The notes beneath the pieces are model-generated. The model did not search any database. It worked only from the letters and a program-made list of their open reading frames with translations, and had not been told where the DNA came from. Shown here piece by piece: positions 39,201 to 48,160 of a stretch of DNA of 64,000 nucleotides (its first letter is position 1; the number at the start of each line of letters is the position of its first letter). This stretch comes from Gordionus sp. m RMFG-2023. Its lineage: Eukaryota; Nematomorpha; Gordioida; Chordodea; Parachordodidae. The stretch lies in the NCBI RefSeq assembly GCF_954871325.1, contig NC_088777.1:5086509-5150508 (forward strand). Direction: 5' to 3'. The position numbers and the translations under genes are program-made.

Positions 39201-39465
39201 CCTATATCTTATAATGAACATGTAACATATTTTAAAAAAAACCTTAAGAGATTTGTAAATGGGTGATGATTTAGCATCATCCTTTGTTTGGAACATATGT
39301 GGTTGAACATCAAGTAAAAAACATATCCCATCTCTTTGATTATAAGATTCGTCTTCAAGCTAATAATAGGCATATAGAGTCTATTCATTATTAATAATTT
39401 ACATTTTCTATATCGTAATAATCATTTTCATCTAAAATATTTCTCCAAGTTTTGATTTGGTCCAT
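18117..39465 (-). CDS. XRCC6: Ku70 (XRCC6), DNA end-binding subunit, 19 exons, complete
   Basis: Ku70 pairs with Ku80 in a ring that binds broken DNA ends for non-homologous end joining. Exons (minus strand): 39403-39465, 39243-39359, 39127-39201, 39037-39084, 38737-38791, 37733-37844, 36705-36783, 32185-32313, 31687-31763, 30603-30686, 30004-30106, 28967-29078, 26968-27056, 26284-26412, 21139-21259, 20423-20515, 19388-19605, 18880-18951, 18117-18245. Every junction keeps phase; total 1,905 bp, 634 residues plus stop, close to the about 609 of the human protein. vWA-like domain about 28-226 (ICFLLDVQPHM; YIFTCQDNPHSDDP); Ku core about 240-465 (YRKRAVSKLP, IPAPIKL, KNLKDFGPPG, VGFKPASF, HFIYPDD, CLAKEVVAI, MEPPGFHVKYLPYAEDF); C-terminal arm (KAKEIVRRLKFTYSVTNFEN, LEALALD); SAP at the end. 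All splice sites are GT-AG; donors of exons 8 (GTTTTT) and 11 (GTCCGT) are weak. Large introns carry LINE, hAT, mariner and MITE relics. Confidence 0.95.
20295..20385. repeat. Short inverted repeat in Ku70, overlapping intron 16
   Basis: Arms CCCCTCATTCATAGTCAGCG and the inverse of CGCTTAACTGTGAATGAGGG face each other across about 25 bp. It could fold into a hairpin or be a tiny MITE; no target duplication was fixed. A larger inverted pair with AAGCGCGAA cores lies at 20850-21000. Confidence 0.5.
20850..21000. repeat. Inverted-repeat MITE candidate in Ku70 intron 15
   Basis: The left arm runs GTTAGGACACTCCTTTATGG then TAAGCGCGAA; the right arm is the inverse, TTCGCGCTTACTATAAACG then AAGCCCTAA, with mismatches. 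No coding capacity. Confidence 0.5.
21321..21483. mobile_element. hAT-type MITE, 163 bp
   Basis: Inverted ends TGATGTTGTTAAAAAGCCC and GGGCTTTTTAACAACACTG bound the element. Flanks GTCCTTAG (21313-21320) and GTCCTAAG (21484-21491) match at 7 of 8 positions, as expected for an aged 8-bp hAT duplication. It lies in Ku70 intron 14. Confidence 0.75.
21795..22145. repeat. Inverted-repeat element starting GGGGGATTCGGAATCTC
   Basis: The left end GGGGGATTCGGAATCTC, followed by ACTTTACCGAGGGGCGATTT, is mirrored at 22085-22135 (AAATCGCCCTCGGTAAAGAG, then ATTCCGAATCCCC), with an extra GATTCAGAATCCCC copy at the right tip. An inner inverted pair (ATTTAACCGGAAATG / CATTTCCGGTTAAAT) is also present. Eroded relatives are at 32343-32550 and 36480-36600. 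Confidence 0.7.
22636..24540. pseudogene. Reverse-transcriptase LINE relic, copy B, with inverted duplication (Ku70 intron 14)
   Basis: Two opposed parts meet near 23788. On the minus strand, 23788 to 22636 encodes thumb-to-endonuclease sequence (ELLIQLPTHKSSFLIKNF; near its end VVITTLTSFLRQALNLIKKL, matching ISTTLTTFGNRALSFFKEL in copy C). On the plus strand, 23788 to 24540 encodes the RT core and thumb: KIDFSNAYN, ARILFCLGID, LHLWYIYDEI (a decayed YIDD box) and again ELLIQLPTHKSSFLIKNF. The thumb is thus present twice as an inverted repeat (about 23387-23800 and 24170-24533), the right arm lacking about 65 bp. Stops throughout. The layout fits LINE twin priming with a long overlap. Confidence 0.75.
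24885..25210 (-). pseudogene. Mariner/Tc-like transposase fragment (Ku70 intron 14)
   Basis: The minus strand in several frames gives a GRGRSRTACS-like stretch, then EPRRPIWYTFVNN, MHRIIHKDMQL and finally INEYRKRLRPYIQANGRHFK followed by HQL and a stop. These look like the helix-turn-helix half and the C-terminal tail of a mariner-like transposase with the DDE domain missing between them. Multiple stops; family assignment is approximate. Confidence 0.4.
27420..27710 (+). pseudogene. Tc1/mariner-like transposase N-terminal fragment (Ku70 intron 12)
   Basis: Plus frames give FHELKFSRTIIRDIIDKF, a helix-turn-helix-like segment, followed in another frame by REKRISATTCQRRIHKMGHY, resembling the second helix-turn-helix of Tc1 transposases (R-I-S-x-x-T-x-x-R-x-[IL]-H). 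The following 150 bp may be eroded catalytic domain. Frameshifts and stops make it dead. Confidence 0.4.
28585..28835. repeat. MITE-like inverted repeat (GCCGATTTTTAAAAACGGC family), intron 12
   Basis: Starts near AGTGACGCAAAATCACTC and CCCGATTTTTAAAAACCGCC, ends with GGAGGCGATTTTGCATCAT in inverse. Internal words CCAGATAAAATATTGCC and ATGAGCAAAATCTTCAGG are shared with the copies at 31056-31255, 54541-54735, 56466-56689, 57440-57605 and 59548-59741. No target duplication could be fixed. Confidence 0.6.
29212..29265. repeat. Fragment of the CAGGGGCGGACTGGC hAT left end
   Basis: CAGGGGAGAACTGGCGATAA and, slightly further, TTGGCAAAATGGCC resemble the left end of the hAT element at 5912 (CAGGGGCGGACTGGCCATAA ... 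GGGCATTTTGCCC). Only about 55 bp remain. It sits in Ku70 intron 11. Confidence 0.45.
30777..31057. repeat. Inverted-repeat element, about 280 bp (Ku70 intron 9)
   Basis: The left arm (about 30777-30866) has CTGCATTCAAAGTGGA and GTCAATCTCATTAAAAATGG; the right arm (about 30966-31057) is its inverse, CATTTTTAATGAGATTGAC to CCATTTTGAATGCGGC. The spacer holds GGAAGGTGTCGGAACGGACG. A second element, 31056-31255, abuts it directly. Confidence 0.7.
31056..31255. repeat. MITE of the GAGCCGATTTTTAAAAACGGC family
   Basis: Left TGAGCCGATTTTTGATAATG; right AAAAAATCGGCTCAATGGAG then CCATTTTGTATCACTA. The internal words GATTTTGCTCATGGATAGCA and GAGTTAGCCG are shared with the other members. The left tip appears overwritten by, or nested against, the preceding inverted-repeat element. 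Confidence 0.6.
32579..32743. mobile_element. Small hAT-type MITE built of GTATCTAGATA words, 165 bp
   Basis: Inverted ends CAGAGTTGTTAAA and TTTAACAACTATG are flanked by a perfect 8-bp duplication, CTCGTAAT (32571-32578, 32744-32751). The interior is almost entirely GTATCTGTATCTAGATA permutations. Sister copies lie at 55457-55633 and 56719-56880. It sits in Ku70 intron 7. Confidence 0.88.
33345..35100 (-). pseudogene. Non-LTR retrotransposon polyprotein (RT and C-terminal endonuclease), copy C
   Basis: From 35100 down, the minus strand reads NGCEAVVHLTRIHLETQ, VKIDFNNAYNTLSR, a frameshift near 34910, EGIQQGDPLGSLFF, then HAWYIDDGI (the catalytic box, about 34750), the thumb with KAFFLLKNFFNIPKILYALR, a frameshift near 33970, and a C-terminal part with a C-x2-C ... 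H-x4-C knuckle (CAGCSS ... HSLHCRSC), SAQIPSILEP, GKRPDGISQIPW and FLVWDYS. The knuckle followed by PD...WD suggests a restriction-like endonuclease, as in R2/NeSL-type LINEs. Two frames remain open for 276 (33941-34771) and 199 (33345-33944) codons, so this copy is young but broken and 5'-truncated. The exact clade is uncertain. It lies in Ku70 intron 7 in the same orientation as the gene. Confidence 0.82.
34161..35486. repeat. Long inverted repeat: LINE thumb segment duplicated head to head
   Basis: The left arm 34161-34563 and right arm 35087-35486 are reverse complements with only a few differences over about 400 bp (frames give MMPSPPILVGRVACVHANSW and LMPSPPILVGRVACIHANSW). The spacer of about 520 bp carries the YIDD and QGDP boxes. 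At the inner junction the word CCGTTGG (35087) fits both the upstream LINE sequence and the duplicated arm, suggesting microhomology joining. The right arm ends abruptly in A+T-rich sequence. Confidence 0.9.
35655..35890 (+). pseudogene. hAT transposase C-terminal relic (Ku70 intron 7)
   Basis: Plus frames give PKDTNPLERWKMTPFGIY, KIAKRLSG and, after a shift, IPSTSPERIFSEGRYVLTNQ: the D-P-L-x-W-W region and the hAT dimerisation motif (A/P-S-T-S-x-E-R-x-F-S). Stops and shifts show it is dead. The rest of the element was not found. Confidence 0.6.
37236..37496 (-). other. Open frame inside Ku70 intron 6, not recognised
   Basis: The frame is open for 86 codons from an ATG at 37496, with many Cys and aromatic residues. 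It resembles no Ku70 segment, and the flanking exons 6 and 7 join in phase without it. Could be a nested fragment, an alternative exon or chance. Confidence 0.15.
39037..39465 (-). CDS. XRCC6: Ku70 exons 1-4 with three tiny introns
   Basis: The start codon is at 39465-39463, giving MDQIKTWRNILDENDYYDIE, an acidic lead like that of other Ku70 proteins. Exons 1 to 4 are separated by introns of only 43, 41 and 42 bp (39360-39402, 39202-39242, 39085-39126). Exon 2 opens the vWA fold, exon 3 gives DIISNEKNLVCLILF (compare ISKIISSDRDLLAVVF in human) and exon 4 EKTKNSNNFKHIFIYQ (compare EKDKNSVNFKNIYVLQ). No lysine lies between residues 22 and 38, the zone where the human protein has Lys31, linked to AP-lyase activity; the alignment there is loose. 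Confidence 0.9.
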
Positions 39466-41190
39466 TTCAAAAAAAAATCGATTCACAGCTGCTTCAAATG
39501 CATGAGTGCAGCTAATGATAATTTTTTTAACAATTTACCAATGCTGCATTTGCCTGCTTTCAATTAATACGAATTTAGTATACATATATAAATATAATAA
39601 TTTTACATTATTTTTGAACACTTCGACGCTAATCCCACTAACTGTGAAAGCAGGGGAATCTTGGTGTACTGAATGTATTCCAAAAGTATTGATCAGTAGT
39701 TTTTTTATAATGCTAGATATATTTTTGACTAAATATTATCAAAAATTCTAAAACTTACATTTATGAAATATTTTTTGGCAGCAAAATATAGGATTATTAT
39801 TAATTTACTTACTTTAGATCATTCTTATGCAACTTCATAAGCAATTATATAATTAGAATATTAATATTTTTAATGAAACTAACTTACTATAGAATTTTAG
39901 ATAAGAATAATATATAATTGTATTATTTTGTATTTGTATATAATTATTTATTCTTGTAAATTACTATTATTAATATGGGTTGTTTAATTGATTTTTTTAT
40001 CTTATATAATAAATGCAATATAATTTCTAAATATTAATTAATAAAAATAATTTTTTATTTCCTTTAAATTCTGTTTAATTAATATTGTTCAATTGTGTCT
40101 ATAAGCTATAATGTTGTTAGCGCTACTATATGGCGATACTTTTTCAGTAGCTGTAGCTTTAGGGCCTTACTTAAACATAACTAGTAGCTTCAACTTAAAT
40201 AAACATTTAATAATAATATATCAATATAAATTTAATATCAATATGTAGTCCTGTCCTATAATATTTAACATAAAATTTGAATCAAAGTTGTATCTATAAT
40301 TGTTTTCGAACTACAGTAGTTTATATGAAAGTTATTTTCTGGCCTAGTCCAACCAAACATGATAATTCAAAAATATAATGTAAATTACAATAAATAATTA
40401 ATACTAACATCTAATTTTACCATTAGATATCCATTTTACATGATAATATTTCATAAATTATTATCCTTATTATCTGAATGTTAAACATGCTTATAATTAA
40501 TTACTCATCTATTTATATATTTATAAAGTTTATTAAAAGATACTAAATGATCAATTCAATCCTTGATGACCAGATTTTGAGGAGAAATTGGTTTAATAGA
40601 TAAAAAGTTAAAGGGTGGTAGCTTGGCCAGTCATTAAACATGGTCATGTTAATGTCACTTATCTGTCTTACTGACATATTTTAGATATTTCGAACTATTA
40701 CAATTATAATTAGGCCTGACCCTAACAACAGTTTTATTATTTTAAATGTCTATCTACTATATCATGAATATTGTTTGTAAATAATATAAGTTAATACTAA
40801 AATTCTCTAGATGTAATTTTAATTAATATAATATAAGCATTGTTAAATATTTTCTGATCTCTTTTTATATTTAGAATCCCCATCAAATTTGCAGTTGTAT
40901 ATTCAAGCTCAGTCCCAGCGTCTACATGGCAGAAAATTTGATGGAGGCAACCCCCATCCCAAATCTACCCCTACCCCCCTAAAAAAATTTCGTGGCCTTC
41001 GGCCGCGATATTTGCCTTAATCAAGAAAATCTTATATTAAGTCACTATTTATACCCTTACAAACATTCAGACCTGCTTTGGAAAAAAAAATTTACAAACT
41101 GATAACTATTGTTACTATCCGTTTTCAATTAACTTATATTTAAGTAGGTAGTGCAATCTTTTCATAATTTGATTGATAATCAATTTATTT
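39466..41190. other. Spacer upstream of Ku70
   Basis: No gene identified. 39600-39670 is somewhat richer in G+C and open on both strands but matches nothing I know. A G+C patch at 40915-41015 (CCCCTACCCCCCT, GTGGCCTTCGGCCGCG) resembles a DNA-transposon end. The Ku70 promoter should lie just above 39465, but no motif stands out. Confidence 0.4.
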
Positions 41191-41277
41191 TCATAAAAAT
41201 TAATATAATAGTATTAAATGAGATAACATATTTACATTACTATAAAAAAATATCAAAAATTTAGTAAAAAAATATAA

Positions 41278-41815
41278 GATGAGTAATTTTAAAGAGGTAT
41301 AGCTTGATTCTATAATTACTAATACCTTTATATTAAGTAAAAAAAACAAAATGAGTAATTTTAAAGAGGTATAGCTTGATTCTATAAATACTAATGCCTT
41401 TATATTAATTAAAAACATTCATATAGATATAACTATTATATAAAAAAAATTTTTATGTAAATATAACTTTTATATAAAATATTAGAATAAAGAATATAGT
41501 ATATTTTGCACAAGAATTATAAAAACATTTATGTAAATATAACTATTATATAAAATATAAAATGAATAGAGTATATTTTGCACTGGAAATATAAATTTTT
41601 TTATGTAAATATAACTTTTATATAAAATATGAGAAAAAAATGAATATAGTTGCACTGGAATTATAAAAACATCTATGTAAATATAAGTTTTATATAAAAT
41701 ATTAAAATAAAATGAATATAATATATTTTGCACTGGAATTATAAAAACATTTATGTAAATATAACTATTATAAAATATTTAAATAAAATGAATATAGTAT
41801 TATATTATGCACCGG
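41278..41815. repeat. Two adjoining tandem arrays
   Basis: 41278-41415 holds two copies of a unit with GAGTAATTTTAAAGAGGTAT and GCTTGATTCTATAA. 41455-41815 holds about five copies of a 72-78-bp unit with TTTATGTAAATATAACT and TTTTGCACTGGAATTATAAA. They lie just beyond the stop of the hAT-like gene, probably in its 3' non-coding part. Confidence 0.85.
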
Positions 41816-41896
41816 ACTAGAATGATATAAAAAACTATTAAATTAAATTTACATTATTAAAAAGGCGTATATAATTAGCTGTGAAAAAGATATAAC

Positions 41897-44800
41897 TTAT
41901 TTTATTAATAATTTAGTTAATCTTTTAGACGTAGATGCAAATCGCGTTATAATGTCGTCTATTTTAAATCTTTCAAAAACATCAATTTCGCTGGATATTA
42001 GAAGTAAATTTTCTAAAAAGGGGTCAGAAATTTTATTCCGCATTCTAGTTTTATTTATTTTGACTTTGCTCATCACTCTTTCGGCTGAACAAGAAGTAGT
42101 TGGTAGAGTCAATAAATATTTATATAATAAATATAAATTAGAATAAGAATTTAATTTATTTAAAAGACGATATGGTAGTATAAATGAATATTTTATCCAT
42201 TTTTTTGTATTAATTATGTTATCGTTATTGATATCTTCCTCGGTTTCATCGTTTACAATACCTTTAATTATATATAATTTTAAATAAAATATCAATAAAT
42301 TACTTTCATCAATATATAACCCATCATTCTTTTTTATTTTCAAAAGATCCTTGCAATAAATGATTGCTTGTGAATCCAAATATAAAGATCGAAAATCATT
42401 ATATTCACGAGCAATATCTTGAGCATTTAATTGGTAAGTATGACAAATTTGAGATATTTGCCACCCTTCTATTCTATCATTGGCTATAATTCCAGCTGGT
42501 GTAAAAAGAGATATTTGAGATAAAAAATTTAAACAATCATAATTAAATCTTTCATTTAAATCATTAATGATTGTATCAAGCACAGGGAAAAATATTTCCC
42601 TTTTATATCTATAATGCTAAATAATAATTTTAAATCTTTTTTTATTCAACTTGTTTTTTTTTTGTTTAACATAATTATTGAATGCTGTTTGATCAAATTT
42701 GAATATTGATTTTATATTATGCAATTCCGTTGTAACATTATTCTTTTTCAAATAACTGTTAGATAAGGAATGCAATTTTAAAAAAATATTATCCCCATTA
42801 GCTACATTTTAAAATTATTTATAGAAATCGTAACTAATTTTAACCTCTTAGTCTTTGTAATTTATTTTTTGTGTGTTGTATTAATTTAGTTACCATAGCC
42901 AAATCATTACCAACTGCCTGCATTTCAATACAAGCCTCATGTGTGCATTTCAATATTTCTTTCAAAATAAATAGACTTAATATGAAATCTTCATCCTTAA
43001 TTCTTGTTAATAATCCATCGGCAATAGAAGAGGTGCTTGGGTCATTAGAATCTTTTAATTCATTTAATGATGCTATAATATGTTCATAAACATCTAAAAA
43101 AATTTCTACAGCTTTATAAGATGATGACCAATTTCTAAAAAAAGATAAGTTACATTAAAAATATTATATTTACCTTGTTGTATTTTTTATTCTTTTAAGA
43201 GATTTTTTAGACTTTGTCATTTGATATTTAACAAACACTCCTTGACGTCTTACCCCATTCATGAAATTATATAACTCATCCAATATTCCCATTACCTTTT
43301 TCATTTCTATTTTGCATCCACAAACATGAGCAACTACTAAATTGAGCCTATGTGCATGGCACCAAATATATATGGCTTTTGGAGCCTCTTTCAATATTAA
43401 AGCCTGCATTCCTTTGTATACTCCTCTCATATTCCCTGCACCATCCATACTTTGCCCAACCATATAATCAAGAGGAAGACCAAGATCTTTGAACTTAGAA
43501 AAAACATGTTTCTTTATATTTTCCCCGGTGGTTTCTGATGTTGTAAAAACATGGATGATCCTTTCTACAGGATGTGGATGCGGATCATCTTCTATATATC
43601 TTACAAGTAAAGCAATGCATTCTTTTTTAGACACATCATATGTTCCATCTAATATGATGCTATAGGCACAATTCTCTTTAATTTTTTGAATAATACATTT
43701 TATTATTTTTATCTTAATGACTTCAATAATTTTTTTCACATGGCCATATGACAATAAATTTATATAAGGTCTTGAAATTTTATCTGATTTTTTTCTCCTC
43801 AATTTTTCGTTGTTATCAATGTATGCCCGTAAAGTTGGAACCGTTTTTGCCATTAATTTTATGAGGCACATAAAATTACCTTCATTCGAATTAGTGCCCC
43901 AAAAGGCTATGTTACATTTTATAAGGTATATAATGGCATCAATAATATTATGAACTATATTACGATTTTCCATTATTATATCAAGCCTATTTGATAGAAA
44001 ATGATCTTGAATACGCTTATTTGCAAGCCAAGTCATGTTGGTGTATTCACAATCCTTATGAATAGAAGATGACTCATGTCTCTCTAAGTCACGCTTAAAA
44101 TTTTTCCAATTATTTACTCCAAGTTGAGTCCAAAAAGTATTGGATTTAGGGCCACCAAACATAAGACAATAAAGACAAAAGACTTTGTCTAAAGTGGTGC
44201 TATAGGATAACCAATTTCTTGGTTTGAGGGAACCATCAATATTAACCTTTTTATAATAGGATATATTCATGCTCCTATTTAAAAGTAGAAATAATGGATG
44301 CGTAAAAATTAATAAAAATTAAATTTTTTAAAAACCTTTTGTGAGTAACAGGATATTGAAATATATTTGAACATGGCTGACATGGGCCTATGGAAATTAT
44401 GAAATTAATCAAGATATTTGTCATTCTAAAGAATATGAAATGAAAAGGGTCATTAGGCTCCTTTTTTTTATATAATTGAATAATATTTGGGCCTTTAATG
44501 TTTGAAATATTTTGGCTTGCATTGGGATTGATAATTGGATGAAAAAAAGATATAATTGGGGAATTTTCAATAACTTTGTGTGTTTGCTAATTATTATTAA
44601 AGAGTGTATAGTTTTATTTAAATTAAATACCTCATCATTCAAAATCAGCAGATCACTGGAACTGGGCATTGTATGAGAAGATAATATAATTTGGGAATCT
44701 TCAGTAAAAGATTTGTGCTAATTATTAAATAAAGAATAATTAAAATTTGTTTATTCATGAAAATATCTGAATATCCTCATTTATTCCCTTCAAAATTATA

Positions 44801-46344
44801 AAAGAAATCTTATTTAAATTAAGTACCTCATTATTCAAAATCAGCAGATCACTGGAACTGGGCATTGTATGAGAAGATAATATAATTTGGGAATCTTCAA
44901 TAAAAGATTCATGCTAATTATTAAATAAAGAGTGGTTAAAATTTGTTTACTTATGAAAATCTTAATTTTAATAAAAATTTTATTCTTAATTAAGATATAG
45001 AAAAGTGGAAAATATTTCATAATTTATTCACTTCAGAATTATCAAACAAATCTTATTTAAATTAAGTACCTCATCATTCAAAATCACCAGATCACTGGAA
45101 CTGGGCATTGTATGAGATAATATAATTTGGGAATCTTCAGTAAAAGATTTGTGCTACTTATTAAATAAAGAATAATTAAAATTTGTTTATTCATGAAAAT
45201 ATCTGAATATCCTCATTTATTCCCTTCAAAATTATAAAAGAAATCTTATTTAAATTAAGTACCTCATTATTCAAAATCAGCAGATCACTGGAACTGGGCA
45301 TTGTATGAGAAGATAATATAATTTGGGAATCTTCAATAAAAGATTCATGCTAATTATTAAATAAAGAGTGGTTAAAATTTGTTTACTTATGAAAATCTTA
45401 ATTTTAATAAAAATTTTATTCTTAATTAAGATATAGAAAAGTGGAAAATATTTCATAATTTATTCACTTCAGAATTATCAAACAAATCTTATTTAAATTA
45501 AGTACCTCATCATTCAAAATCACCAGATCACTGGAACTGGGCATTGTATGAGATAATATAATTTGGGAATCTTCAGTAAAAGATTTGAGCTAATTATTAA
45601 ATAAAGATTAATTAAAATTTGTTCATGAAAATATCTGAATATCCTCATTTATTCCCTTCAAAATTATAAAACAAATCTTATTTAAATTAAGTACCTCATT
45701 ATTCAAAATCAGCAGATCACTGGAACTGGGCATTGTATGAGATAATATAATTTGGGAATCTTCAATAAAAGATTTGTGCTAATTATTAAATAAAGAGTAG
45801 TGAAAATTTTAGGCAAATGACTTATTTTATTCTTAATTATAATATATAAATTTTTTTTTAACAAAAGTTGAAATATTTAAATATTCTTATAATTTATTTC
45901 CTTCAAAATTGATAAAGGGCATAATAAAAATGTACCTATATATTAAAAATCTTATCTTTAATAAAAATTAAAAGTATTATGCTCAAATTATAGATGAAGA
46001 ATTGGTTTCTACTAATTCACAAAATTTAAGGTTATTTTTACTTATATTTATTGTCATGAATTAAAATAATATATATAAAAAATTACTTTTTGGAAGTAAG
46101 ATGTTATTGATTTTTTTTGTAACTTGGTTTCAACCCCATTTGTGATATTGAATGGAATATCTTTATTTAAGGATACCCAATTATTATCCTTTTTGATAGC
46201 TATCTTTGTAAATTTGATATCAGATAACTTGACATGAGGATGTTTATGTTTATAATGGTTATTTATTTTGTCACTTCTTATTTTAGAAGTTTTACAATTA
46301 ATATAGTCACATTTGACTTTATATATTGTTTTGTTACTTGGCAT
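41897..46344 (-). CDS. hAT-family transposase gene with short introns, apparently intact
   Basis: Exons (minus): 46087-46344; six mini-exons 45695-45778, 45506-45589, 45263-45349, 45070-45153, 44827-44913, 44631-44717; then 44336-44586, 43174-44274, 42845-43134, 42671-42801, 41897-42616. Phases agree throughout; 1,087 residues with all mini-exons, 916 without. Introns in the 3' half are 61, 39, 43 and 54 bp. Exon 1 has a C-x4-C ... H-x3-H zinc-finger-like start and KSITSYFQK. Next come GPCQPCSNIFQYPVTH (TTF-type finger), FCLYCLMFG, and the RNase-H core with IILDGTYDVSKKE, GQSMDGAGNMRG, IYIWCHAHRLNLV, and the dimerisation motif TTSCSAERVMSKVKINKTR. It resembles ZMYM1-like hAT proteins. Whether it is an active element or a domesticated gene is open: no TIR pair or target duplication was found. 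If the short introns were not real, the gene would be a pseudogene with three lesions. Confidence 0.75.
44631..45778 (-). repeat. Six tandem copies of a phase 0-0 mini-exon
   Basis: Each unit on the minus strand has an acceptor (TTAATAATTAG or close), 84 or 87 bp of open frame and a donor GAG|GTACTT or GTATTT. The peptide is H-[KE]-S-F-[TI]-EDSQIILSSH-TMPSSSDLLILN-[ND]-E. Units alternate between spacings of about 195 and 240 bp, so the array is three copies of a dimer of about 433 bp, covering about 44629-45830. The first bases of the next exon (44586) are a diverged relative (IENSPIISFF against TEDSQIILSSH). All units keep frame. Confidence 0.85.
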
Positions 46345-47880
46345 CTAGAATAAAAATGAAATAAATATTTAGATAATATTTTTTTACTCACTGATGGCCA
46401 TCAAGAATGATGGAGAATCATAATTTTATCCTTTATTTGACGGTGGATGGCTGAATCTTAAAATTCTCCTATCTTATGAGGTGTGATTCAGAAATTAAAT
46501 TTATATTTGTTTAAATGAGGGTGTAATTTTAAAATTTTCCAGTGGTTTTACAAAATATATTAAAGAAATATATATTTAGATATTTTAATATATGTGCACA
46601 ATAAATTTTTATTCATTTGTATTATATTTTTAATCTAAAAAATATATTAAAATCTTTTAAAATAAATTCTTATTCATTTGTATTTGTAATTTATAATCAA
46701 AAAAATATATTCTAGACCCTTATTGTTTTTAAATTAAAATTCATAAATATACACTCTATTAACATATTTTATAAAAATAATGAAAAATTTACTGATTCAA
46801 TCATCATCATATAAAGGAAATTTATTATGCACCCATCATTGAATAAAGAAGAAAATTCTGATTACCAGTCATTCATAATGGACTATCAGCTATTAACTTA
46901 TATTTTTGATAATGTTTTCTTAAAAGATTCCTATTATATTATATGTAAGCTTAATGCATGGTCACAAAAAATATAATATTTTTTGTTATTTATGCCAAAA
47001 CAATCATGGATCAATATTTCCTCCATTATACACTTCACAATTGATTTCTTTATTTCTTAGTGTCCAACAATTTTTAGAAATGTATGATGCTTTGAAATCA
47101 TAGTTTCTTTAAATTAACAATCCTAATAAATTTTGCAAATAATTGAAAACAGGCATATTTGTGATTTGCCCATTCATTTATCTTCAAATAAAGTCTGAGA
47201 AATGATATATTTTAATCATTGAAATTAGAGACCTTCACTGGCATTGATTTCTTCATCCAGCCTAGGTCATAAGTAAAAATAATTTTCAGGCCCAGTTCAT
47301 GTTTAATGGAAATCCAAACCCAAACCACATCATAGGTTTCAAAGATTATTCCCAAGCCATATCCAAAAATTTAATTTATTGTTAACAAAAATAAACAATA
47401 TTTCAGTATATGGAATCACTTTGTCAATTCATTTAATTGAAATCTTTTCTTAAATCAATAATCAAATGAGAGGAATAGATTATCTGTTCATTCTCCCAAG
47501 ATTTCTATAAATATTTAGAAAAAAGGCCAAATATATTATGGAAAATTTGATGTTATATAAAATTTATCTAATAATGAAATAAAAAATTTATCAATTCTTT
47601 TAACAAATTTTTTATCACACAATGGTTTTCACCTCTCACTTATAATTTTGTATATAATTTACACTTACCTCAAAGAATCATTTATCATAAATAGAAATCA
47701 ATTATGGGTCCAACCTGATTGCCTCACAAAAATGTGGTAATATTTACCCCATTGAAAATGATTATTTAAAAAATTATTAGCAAAAATAATTGCCATGGTT
47801 CAAAACCCAGATAACTTATTAAGTATACATATTAAGATTAAATAAAAATAGCTTCATTCTTTATTATATTTATTTATCTA
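46345..47880. other. A+T-rich spacer
   Basis: Upstream of the hAT-like gene. No open frame of note, no promoter motif that I can defend, and no TIR that would close the element. Confidence 0.4.
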
Positions 47881-47884
47881 TCAT

Positions 47885-48160
47885 CAAATTAATGCTAGTG
47901 TTGAGCGATTATTTAGTAAAGCAAAACTTATACTTTCTGATCGTCGCTCTAGACTTTTGAAATGCAATATTTTAAAAATATTATATATATATATTTTGTC
48001 AAATTTTTATAGCAATATTTTTTTGTGGAAATAGAGATACTTAATATTGAAAAAATTATAAGTAGCGTAAAAAGTAACTAATATCGTGGTACTTTTGTTG
48101 AAAAATAGCAGTCGATAGCTAGTTACATTTAAAAGTAGTGTTAACAACATTGACAAGCTA
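47885..48160 (+). pseudogene. hAT dimerisation-domain relic plus terminal GTTAC-rich tail
   Basis: A plus frame reads INASVERLFSKAKLILSDRR then SRLLKCN, the end of a hAT transposase, and runs to a stop at about 48040. The following 100 bp (AGTAACTAA ... GCTAGTTACATT ... AGTGTTAACAACATTG) is the element's 3' end, comparable to the inverse of 1135-1290. The catalytic part is absent; it may have been deleted. Confidence 0.65.

Noticed and set aside
41952-42146. Open plus frames over the hAT-like gene (also 42871-43089)
   Set aside because: Antisense shadows of transposase exons with clear domain motifs on the minus strand.
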